Positions 1 through 5,892 of a DNA stretch of 6,602 nt are shown here, in pieces. This DNA comes from Pseudomonadota bacterium. Lineage in GTDB: Bacteria; Pseudomonadota; Alphaproteobacteria; Acetobacterales; Acetobacteraceae. Under the pieces are notes generated by a model that saw only the letters and a list, made by a program, of their open reading frames with translations, did no database searches and was not told the DNA's origin. Position 1 is the first letter of the stretch. Every line of letters starts with the position of its first letter. The translations under genes were made by a program, and so were the position numbers. Location of the stretch: contig JAJYAF010000122.1 in NCBI GenBank assembly GCA_021779655.1, forward strand, positions 1 through 6,602. The letters are read 5' to 3'.

Positions 1-906
1 ATGCCCCGCCACCCTGGCGCGCGCCGCGCCCAATTCGGGGATCATATCCAGCGCCGCCTCCATCGCCCCCAGCACCGCCGGCGGCAGCGCTGTCGCATAA
101 ATCACCCCGCCGCAGCGGTTCACCAGATACTCCCGCAACACGGCCGAACACGCCGCATAAGCGCCAAACCCGCCCAATCCCTTGCTGAACGTGCCCATCA
201 CCAGCGCATTGCGCAGCCCATGCGCCAGGCCGAACCCATCGCGGCCCATCACCCCGGTTGCATGCGCCTCGTCCAGATACAAAAACGCCCCGTATTTTTC
301 CGCCAACGCCGCCAGCGCCGCCACATCGGCGCAATCGCCATCCATGCTGAACACACTCTCGGTGATAATCACCCGCGGCCGCGCCAGCGCCTCATCGCGC
401 GCCAACAACGCCTCCAGATGCTCCAAATCATTGTGCCGGAAGCGTATCTGGCGCACCCCCGCCGCCGCGCAGCCCTGAATCAGGCTCGCGTGGTTCAGCC
501 GGTCCGCATACACCAGCGGCTCGCCGCCCAGCACCTTCGCATCCAGCAGTGCTGGCAACAGCGTCACATTCGCCTGCACGCCCGAGACAAACACCAGAGC
601 CGCCTCAGCCCCCTTGCCCCGCGCGATCTTCGCCTCGATCTCCCCGAACGGCAGCAAATTCCCCGAAACCAACCGTGACGCCCCAGCCCCCGCCCCCCAG
701 CGCCGCGCATACGCGCACGCGCGCTCTATCAGCACCGGATGGTGCGAGAGCCCCAGGTAATCATTGGAGGAAAAATCCAGCACCGGCCCCGCGCCCGAAT
801 CCACGCGCCCATCGCCCAGCCGGTCCACATCGCGCAAACGCCGCCGCCGGCCGGTCTTTTCCAGACCCTCCAGGCAGCGGCGCCAAGCCTCGTCAAAATC
901 GCTCAT
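1..906 (-). CDS. bioF: 8-amino-7-oxononanoate synthase (BioF), C-terminus beyond window edge
   Basis: PLP-dependent alpha-oxoamine synthase that condenses pimeloyl-ACP (or pimeloyl-CoA) with L-alanine to give 8-amino-7-oxononanoate, the first committed step of biotin ring assembly in the cytoplasm. The reverse complement reads open from ATG at 906 to the window edge, giving 302 residues of a family usually about 380-400 long, so the C-terminal domain is missing. Visible landmarks are SSNDYLGL (46-53), GASRLVSGN (75-83), LNHASL with the cofactor-stacking His139, SMDGD (187-191), DEAHATGVMG with Asp212 and His215, and TFSKGLGG with the Schiff-base lysine Lys242. The start is supported by AGGAGG at 911-916, 4 nt before ATG. 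It lies 45 nt downstream of the FKBP gene on the same strand with no clear terminator between. The related enzymes KBL and ALAS were considered, but the GASRLVSGN and SMDGD forms and the length up to Lys242 fit BioF best. No other biotin gene is in view. Confidence 0.9.
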   Translation of the reverse strand, partial: MSDFDEAWRRCLEGLEKTGRRRRLRDVDRLGDGRVDSGAGPVLDFSSNDYLGLSHHPVLIERACAYARRWGAGAGASRLVSGNLLPFGEIEAKIARGKGAEAALVFVSGVQANVTLLPALLDAKVLGGEPLVYADRLNHASLIQGCAAAGVRQIRFRHNDLEHLEALLARDEALARPRVIITESVFSMDGDCADVAALAALAEKYGAFLYLDEAHATGVMGRDGFGLAHGLRNALVMGTFSKGLGGFGAYAACSAVLREYLVNRCGGVIYATALPPAVLGAMEAALDMIPELGAARARVAGH

Positions 907-923
907 CAGACCTCCTCATGTCA

Positions 924-935
924 GCCTGATCAGGC
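924..935. repeat. 12-bp perfect palindrome GCCTGATCAGGC ahead of bioF
   Basis: The sequence GCCTGATCAGGC reads the same on both strands. It lies 8 bp upstream of the bioF Shine-Dalgarno sequence in the 45-nt FKBP-bioF gap. A second CTGATCAG occurs at 962-969, inside the last codons of the FKBP gene. The element could be a dimeric operator, a small hairpin (GCCT/AGGC with a GATC loop) near the bioF ribosome binding site, or chance. It is too short for an intrinsic terminator and has no T-run after it. Confidence 0.35.
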
Positions 936-951
936 GCCGAAGAGTCCAAAC

Positions 952-1317
952 TTATTTAAAGCTGATCAGTTCCACGTCAAAAATCAACGTCGCGCCGGGG
1001 GGGATCAACCCGCCAGCCCCGCGCTGGCCATAGCCATGCTCGGCCGGGAGGATCAGCGTGCGCTGCCCGCCCACCTGCATCGTGGAAACGCCGATATCCC
1101 AGCCCGAAATCACCTGGCCAACGCCAAGCTTGAAGCTGAACGGCTGCCCGCGGTCACGCGAGGAGTCGAATTTCTTGCCCTTCGCACCGCTCTCATCGAG
1201 CCAGCCGGTGTAATGCACCGTCACCATCTGGCCCTTGGCCGGGCTCTCGCCGGTGCCCACCACATGGTCCTGGATTTTAATGCCGGACGGCAAGGTAACA
1301 ATATTGGCTTCTGACAT
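952..1317 (-). CDS. FKBP-type peptidyl-prolyl cis-trans isomerase, single-domain, cytoplasmic
   Basis: Catalyses cis-trans isomerisation of Xaa-Pro bonds during protein folding. The 121-residue product is one FKBP domain closely resembling eukaryotic FKBP12. It shows VTVHYTGWL (32-40), KKFDSSRDR (48-56), VISGWDIGV (69-77), the AEHGYG flap (92-97), GLIPPGATLIFDVEL (103-117) and an end two residues after ISF. Residues matching the FKBP12 active-site pocket are present: Tyr36, Phe50, Asp51, Trp73, Tyr96 and Phe113. There is no signal peptide, membrane segment or SlyD metal-binding tail, so a cytoplasmic enzyme is expected. Start choice: GTG at 1326, ATG at 1323 and ATG at 1317 are all in frame. 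GAGGAG at 1326-1331 overlaps the first and is 2 nt from the second, but stands 8 nt from ATG 1317, which is therefore preferred. The gene is followed by bioF after 45 nt. Confidence 0.93.
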   Translation of the reverse strand: MSEANIVTLPSGIKIQDHVVGTGESPAKGQMVTVHYTGWLDESGAKGKKFDSSRDRGQPFSFKLGVGQVISGWDIGVSTMQVGGQRTLILPAEHGYGQRGAGGLIPPGATLIFDVELISFK

Positions 1318-1325
1318 ATTCATCA

Positions 1326-1331
1326 CTCCTC
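1326..1331 (-). promoter_or_regulatory. Ribosome binding site deciding the FKBP start
   Basis: GAGGAG on the minus strand is the only good Shine-Dalgarno sequence near the FKBP start cluster. It is 8 nt before the ATG at 1317 and overlaps or crowds the two upstream candidates (GTG 1326, ATG 1323), so it argues for the 121-residue product. Confidence 0.7.
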
Positions 1332-1360
1332 AAGCGGTCATTTGCGCCGCCTGGGTAGTC

Positions 1361-1406
1361 AAAAAACCGGCCCGCCGCAAATCAGGGGCGCCTCAGCCCC
1401 CCTGAT
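1361..1406 (-). terminator. Hairpin and T-run after the secreted-protein gene
   Basis: On the minus strand, 14 nt after the stop at 1420, ATCAGGGG (1399-1406) pairs with CCCCTGAT (1381-1388). Two further GC pairs form inside after one mismatch, leaving a 4-nt loop. A T6 run follows at 1361-1366, about 14 nt after the stem, which is farther than in a classical intrinsic terminator. The hairpin itself is strong. It probably separates the secreted-protein gene from the FKBP gene, but read-through is possible. Confidence 0.45.
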
Positions 1407-1419
1407 CCGCATAAACCTC

Positions 1420-1806
1420 TTAGTTCTTCGCGAGGTGATACCCGGCCGCTTCCGCGGTCTTCTCACACACGAAAACGCCATGCTTGGTCTTGCCGAAATA
1501 CTTCGAACGCGATGTGTGCAGCACCTTGCTCTTGGTCATGGAGCTCCACACAACCGTGTCACCCGGGCAGCTCGCCCGGGCGGCAGCCTCGGTCTTGAAC
1601 TTCTCAGCCTTGGTCAGCTTGCCAGCAACCGGCTTGGCGGCGGCAACGGGGGCCATGGTGGCGGCCGCAGCCGCGGGAGCGGCCATCGGCGCCATCGTAC
1701 CGGCAGGCGCGGCAGCGGTCTGCGCCATCGCGAGCGGGGCAACGCCCATGGCGCAAGCAAACGTCAGCGCCGGCAACAGGCGCCGGGAAATCTGGATAAC
1801 CTTCAT
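1420..1806 (-). CDS. Small secreted protein of unknown function with Ala/Pro/Met linker and two-cysteine C-terminal domain
   Basis: The 128-residue product starts with a typical Sec signal peptide: basic ISRR, a hydrophobic stretch at about 10-25, and an AMA-Q cleavage site after residue 28. It is therefore expected in the periplasm. Residues 29-62 form a low-complexity Ala/Pro/Met linker in which TMAP occurs twice, at 37 and 50. Residues about 64-128 form a compact basic domain with one cysteine at each side (Cys80 in SCPGD, Cys114 in FVCE), Trp87, His97, and a run RSKYFGKTKHG (100-110) followed by AEAAGYH. From memory, this pattern (W, then S..H, then R.YG.TK.G, then E..A...G) recurs in small uncharacterised secreted proteins of proteobacteria. 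I cannot give a function. A disulfide between the two cysteines is plausible after export. The ATG at 1806 has AGGAG at 1814-1818, spaced 7 nt. The gene is divergent from aatA. Confidence 0.85.
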   Translation of the reverse strand: MKVIQISRRLLPALTFACAMGVAPLAMAQTAAAPAGTMAPMAAPAAAAATMAPVAAAKPVAGKLTKAEKFKTEAAARASCPGDTVVWSSMTKSKVLHTSRSKYFGKTKHGVFVCEKTAEAAGYHLAKN

Positions 1807-1822
1807 GCAAATTCTCCTGAGT

Positions 1823-1847
1823 GGTCCCGCCAGATAAGGCGGTCCCG
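1823..1847. repeat. Short direct and inverted repeats in the leader of the secreted-protein gene
   Basis: GGTCCCG occurs at 1823-1829 and again at 1841-1847, a spacing of 18 bp. The part between them includes CCGCC (1827-1831) and GGCGG (1838-1842), which can pair around a 6-nt loop AGATAA. The element ends 5 nt before the Shine-Dalgarno sequence of the secreted-protein gene, so in mRNA it would form a small hairpin near the ribosome binding site. It may be chance in GC-rich DNA. Confidence 0.35.
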
Positions 1848-1943
1848 GTATTAAGGATCGAGGCCGCCACCCGCCGGCTTCCCGCGCGGATGACGTATCA
1901 GCGCCCTATGCTCTTCCCCGCCGCGCCGCAAGGCGCACGCATT

Positions 1944-3235
<1,292 letters not shown>

Positions 3236-3252
3236 CCGCCCTCACATCCGCA

Positions 3253-3281
3253 GGAGCATGCCGGCGCGAGCCGGCATCTCC
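3253..3281 (+). terminator. GNRA-capped hairpin after aatA
   Basis: Eighteen nt after the aatA stop, ATGCCGGC (3258-3265) pairs with GCCGGCAT (3270-3277) around a GCGA tetraloop. GGAG (3253-3256) and CTCC (3278-3281) extend the stem beyond a single bulged C at 3257. That makes 12 base pairs with a stable GNRA loop. The downstream sequence CATATCTT is only weakly T-rich, so it may act as an intrinsic terminator of modest strength or as a 3' end-protecting stem. Confidence 0.6.
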
Positions 3282-3472
3282 ATATCTTCGCGCTCCAAAC
3301 CTAGAGTCTGATCGTTTGAGGCTGCCGCGCGCAAGCGTGGCAACCGAAAGCGTGAATCAGCCTCTTATAAAAGGGTTAGCGCATTCGGCGGGCGCTCTTG
3401 CGTCACCCCAAACCTATCGCGCGCTAAATCATTGCACATTCAAACCAAACCTGCACAAATTGGGGTGCAAGC

Positions 3473-3506
3473 AAAAAATAAAACCGCACTAACATCGCGT
3501 TAGAGC
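3473..3506 (-). terminator. Intrinsic terminator of the miaB-phoH-ybeY-corC operon
   Basis: Read on the minus strand, CTAAC and GTTAG pair around a GCGAT loop. After one T-T mismatch the stem is extended by GC/GC (3486-3506 overall). It is followed 2 nt later by TTTTATTTTTT (3473-3483). Stem plus long T-run is the classical intrinsic terminator layout, placed 35 nt beyond the corC stop. In the plus direction the hairpin is followed by AAAA, so it works for the minus-strand operon only. Confidence 0.75.
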
Positions 3507-3519
3507 AAAATCCTCACAA

Positions 3520-3537
3520 ATGCTCCACGTGGAGCAT
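3520..3537. promoter_or_regulatory. 18-bp perfect palindrome with CACGTG core, parS-like
   Basis: ATGCTCCACGTGGAGCAT is identical to its own reverse complement. The inner 16 bp TGCTCCACGTGGAGCA agree with the widely conserved ParB-binding consensus TGTTNCACGTGNAACA everywhere except a symmetric T-to-C/A-to-G pair. It lies 4 bp after the corC stop, outside any gene. As RNA it could also form a 7-bp stem with an ACGT loop and act as an additional 3' hairpin for the operon, but a better terminator with a proper T-run lies just beyond. A parS-like or other dimeric protein site is therefore a reasonable reading. I see no other CACGTG in the window. Confidence 0.5.
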
Positions 3538-3541
3538 CCCT

Positions 3542-4441
3542 TCAGCCCTCGTCGCGCGCCGCGCGCTCCTCAGCCTCCTGCGGCAGCGTCCGCCGGGCCC
3601 GCAGCCTGCGTATCCGCCGCGCATCGGCCTCCAGCACCAAAAACTCAACCCCGGAGGGATGCACGATAATCTCCCCCTTCGCTGGCACCCGCCCCGCCAA
3701 ATTGAACACCAGCCCGCCCACGGTCTCGATATCGGCCTCGTGCTCATCTTCGGAGAGCACCTTCCCCATCTTCTCATCAAATTCCTCCACCGGCAGCAGC
3801 GCGTTCAAATCCAGCGCGCCATCCGCCCGCTCCACCACCAGCGGGCCTTCAATCTCATCATGCTCGTCGGAAATATCGCCAACAATCGTCTCAACCAGAT
3901 CCTCGATCGTCACCAGCCCGTCGATCCCGCCATATTCATCGACCACCAGCGCCAGATGCGTGCGCGTCTGGCGCATCTGCAGCAACAAATCCAACACGCC
4001 GATCTGCGGCGCCACCAGCAGCGGCTTGCGCAGGATTTTCTCCACCGAAAACTCCGCCGGCGTGCCGCTGAAGGCGAACACATCCTTGATATGCACCATG
4101 CCCATCAGATCATCGAGATGCTCCCGAAACACCGGCAGCCGCGAATGCCCCTCCTGGCGCAACAGCTCTATCGCCTGCTCCAGGCTGACATCGGCGCGCA
4201 TCGCGATGATATCGGGCCGCGGCACCATCACATCACCGGCGCTCATCTCGCGCAGCCGCAGCACATTGGCGATCAGCGCGCGTTCCTGCAAATTCAGGCC
4301 CACCCCCTCGCCATCCTCGTGCAGCGCGTCTTCAACCTCCGCCTCCTGCACCAGCTCCGCGATGGACTCGCGCACTGACTGCTCACTACTGCGCAACCGG
4401 CTCAAAATCCGCCCGAATGCCGAGCTCATCGGTTTTTCCAT
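3542..4441 (-). CDS. corC: CorC/HlyC-family CBS-domain protein
   Basis: Cytosolic CBS-pair protein of the group named CorC, TlyC or hemolysin-C-like, linked to magnesium/cobalt homeostasis; the molecular role is not well fixed. The 299-residue product lacks the N-terminal membrane domain of the larger CNNM/CorB-type proteins, which is normal for CorC. Landmarks: GLNLQERALIANVLRL (48-63), MVPRPDI opening CBS 1 (about 70-125, with GHSRLPVF), CBS 2 (about 135-190, with LALVVDEYGGIDGLVTIEDLVE at 163-184) and the C-terminal transporter-associated domain (about 205-282, with VGGLVF and GEII). The tail is basic and acidic repeats of Arg/Glu. ATG 4441 overlaps the ybeY stop by 16 nt and has GAGGG about 10 nt upstream. 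ATG 4429 (MSSAFG) would give an ATGA overlap with the ybeY stop and a product four residues shorter. Both are possible and both imply translational coupling. Last gene of the operon. Confidence 0.92.
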   Translation of the reverse strand: MEKPMSSAFGRILSRLRSSEQSVRESIAELVQEAEVEDALHEDGEGVGLNLQERALIANVLRLREMSAGDVMVPRPDIIAMRADVSLEQAIELLRQEGHSRLPVFREHLDDLMGMVHIKDVFAFSGTPAEFSVEKILRKPLLVAPQIGVLDLLLQMRQTRTHLALVVDEYGGIDGLVTIEDLVETIVGDISDEHDEIEGPLVVERADGALDLNALLPVEEFDEKMGKVLSEDEHEADIETVGGLVFNLAGRVPAKGEIIVHPSGVEFLVLEADARRIRRLRARRTLPQEAEERAARDEG

Positions 4442-4860
4442 GGATTCGCCACCCTCAGCCGCGCCAGAATTTTCGTCTCCTCGCTCTCCATCTCCCGCGC
4501 CTCGCCCGCGTGATGATGGTCATAGCCCTGCAAATGCAGCGCACCATGCACCAGCAGATGCACCAGATGCGCCCTCACCGCCTTGCCCTCGCGCGCCGCC
4601 TCGCGCCGCACCACGCCCAACGCCAGCAAAATCTCCGGCGGCTGCTCATAGGTCAGCACATTGGTCGGCTTGTTCTTGCCCCGGTCGCGGCAGTTCAGCC
4701 GCCGCACGGTGCGGTCATCGGTGAGCACCACATCCGCCTCGCAGCCCGCCGCGCGCAGCGTGCGCGCCACCACGCGCGCCACATCGCGCACATAATAATT
4801 CCAGCGCCGCTCAATAATAACAACTTCGCCCCCGAAGGGGTAACAACTTCCAGGTTCCAT
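4426..4860 (-). CDS. ybeY: Endoribonuclease YbeY
   Basis: Zinc-dependent single-strand endoribonuclease needed for 16S rRNA 3'-end maturation and late 70S ribosome quality control. The 144-residue product carries the signature HGALHLQGYDH with metal ligands His105, His109 and His115, preceded by VVLTDDRTVRRLN (44-56) and RGKNKPTNVL (60-69). The loop after NVL is short (TYEQPPEILLALGVV), as in some alphaproteobacterial forms. The match to the family begins near Glu12 (EVVIIERRW). The first 11 residues look added, and no in-frame ATG, GTG or TTG exists closer in, so ATG 4860 is kept. Only GGAT of the upstream sequence resembles a Shine-Dalgarno sequence. The gene starts 9 nt after the phoH stop and overlaps the corC start, so translation probably depends on coupling. 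The phoH-ybeY pairing is widespread in bacteria and supports the call. Confidence 0.95.
   Translation of the reverse strand: MEPGSCYPFGGEVVIIERRWNYYVRDVARVVARTLRAAGCEADVVLTDDRTVRRLNCRDRGKNKPTNVLTYEQPPEILLALGVVRREAAREGKAVRAHLVHLLVHGALHLQGYDHHHAGEAREMESEETKILARLRVANPWKNR
4818..4850. repeat. 10-bp direct repeat flanking a UUCG hairpin at the ybeY 5' end
   Basis: TAACAACTTC occurs at 4818-4827 and 4841-4850 (on the coding strand, GAAGTTGTTA twice), 23 bp apart. Between them the coding strand reads CCCC-TTCG-GGGG, a 4-bp stem capped by the very stable C(UUCG)G tetraloop. The repeat falls in codons 4 to 16 of ybeY, across the junction between the unmatched N-terminal extension and the conserved domain. 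Because 23 is not a multiple of three, the two copies are read in different frames. Confidence 0.6.
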
Positions 4861-4869
4861 CTATCCGTT

Positions 4870-5892
4870 TTATCCGTGCCGTTCGCGCGCCGCTTCCCGC
4901 GCGGCGGCATGGCGCTGGTCATAGGCTTCCACAATCCGCCCGACCAGCGGGTGGCGCACCACATCGGCATTGTTGAACCGCGCGACACCAATCCCCTGAA
5001 CCCCCTCCAGCGTCTCCAGCGCATCCGCCAGCCCCGAGCGTGTACCGGCCGGCAGGTCAATCTGGGTTAGATCCCCGGTCACCACCATGCGCGTGCCCTC
5101 GCCCATGCGCGTGAGGAACATTTTCATCTGCACCGGGGTGGTGTTCTGCGCCTCGTCGAGAATCACGAATGCATGCGCCAATGTCCGCCCGCGCATGAAC
5201 GCCAGCGGCGCGATCTCGATCTCCCCGGTCGTCATCCGCTTAGTCAGCTGGTCGCCGGGCAGCATATCGTTCAACGCATCGTAGAGCGGGCGCAGGTAGG
5301 GGTCCACCTTCTCCTTCATATCGCCCGGCAAAAACCCCAGCCGCTCACCGGCTTCCACCGCCGGGCGGGAGAGCACAATCCGGTCCACCCGGCCCGATGT
5401 CAGCATCGCCACCGCCTGCGCCACCGCGAGATAGGTCTTGCCCGTTCCCGCGGGCCCCAGGGCAAACACCATCTCATGGCGCGCCAGCTCCTCAATATAC
5501 GCCGTCTGCGCCGCGCTGCGCGGGCCAATCGCCCCTTTGCGCGTGCGGATCGCGGGCAAATCCGAGAGCGGCAGCCGCGGCTCGGCCGCCGGGTCGCTCA
5601 GGCGCATCACCGCATCCACCTTCGGCCCATCTATCATCTCGCCACGTTCCAACTGCCGGTAAAGTGCCGCCAGCGTCGCTTCCGCCGCGGCAACCCGCTC
5701 AAGCGCGCCGGTGATGGAAACCCGGTTCCCCCGGCAGGCCAGCCGCACACCGAGCCGCTGCTCGATCCGGGTCAGATGCCGGTCATGGTCCCCCAGCAAC
5801 AACGAGAGCAGCGCGTTATCGCCAAAGGTAAGGGTGAGGGACCGCTGGGGCGGGGCGGGTTGGGTAGACGTGGATGCGATGATCTGGCTCAA
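4870..5892 (-). CDS. phoH: PhoH-family ATPase (YbeZ-like)
   Basis: Cytoplasmic P-loop ATPase of the PhoH family, related in sequence to the N-terminal part of superfamily I helicases and regularly found beside ybeY, suggesting a part in RNA metabolism. The 340-residue length is normal. An N-terminal KH-like region (about 18-80, with RLGVRLACRGNRVSITG) precedes the ATPase domain. The Walker A motif is GPAGTGKT (146-153, Lys152 and Thr153) and the Walker B motif is VILDEAQN (243-250, Asp246 and Glu247). LSRPAVEAGERLGFLPGD (174-191) and VTGDLTQIDLP (271-281) are PhoH signatures. The start codon is TTG at 5892: its last two bases form part of the miaB stop in a TTGA overlap, and AAGGAGGT at 5902-5909, inside the last miaB codons, lies 9 nt upstream. 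No ATG or GTG occurs in frame nearby. The PhoH name comes from phosphate-starvation regulation in E. coli; no Pho box is visible here because the gene is internal to an operon. Confidence 0.95.
   Translation of the reverse strand: MSQIIASTSTQPAPPQRSLTLTFGDNALLSLLLGDHDRHLTRIEQRLGVRLACRGNRVSITGALERVAAAEATLAALYRQLERGEMIDGPKVDAVMRLSDPAAEPRLPLSDLPAIRTRKGAIGPRSAAQTAYIEELARHEMVFALGPAGTGKTYLAVAQAVAMLTSGRVDRIVLSRPAVEAGERLGFLPGDMKEKVDPYLRPLYDALNDMLPGDQLTKRMTTGEIEIAPLAFMRGRTLAHAFVILDEAQNTTPVQMKMFLTRMGEGTRMVVTGDLTQIDLPAGTRSGLADALETLEGVQGIGVARFNNADVVRHPLVGRIVEAYDQRHAAAREAARERHG

Larger units (their letters stand above)
3236..3541. other. Convergent intergenic spacer without a gene
   Basis: This 306-bp spacer separates the stops of aatA (plus) and corC (minus). 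I see no convincing gene or tRNA. It holds, in order: the aatA terminator hairpin; a stretch at 3308-3364 with nested inverted repeats (GAGGCTG at 3318-3324 with CAGCCTC at 3358-3364, enclosing two AAGCGTG copies 15 bp apart); the inverted repeat CACCCCAA (3404-3411) and TTGGGGTG (3460-3467); the corC-side terminator; and the CACGTG-centred palindrome. From about 3420 it is clearly richer in A and T than the coding DNA. Confidence 0.75.

Noticed and set aside
1..929. Plus-strand open frames opposite bioF
   Set aside because: The minus strand carries BioF with all cofactor-binding residues. The plus-strand products are His/Arg/Gln-rich mirror frames.
1357..1362. TTGACT on the minus strand as a -35 element for the FKBP gene
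   Set aside because: No acceptable -10 hexamer occurs 16-18 bp downstream, and its T's are part of the T-run after the hairpin.
3236..3541. Possible tRNA gene or replication origin in the spacer
   Set aside because: No T-loop GTTCGA-type sequence or cloverleaf pairing was found, and no cluster of DnaA boxes is present. A single parS-like site is not enough to call an origin.
3542..4441. CorC as a true hemolysin or membrane transporter
   Set aside because: No transmembrane segment is present. The hemolysin name is historical for this CBS-domain family.
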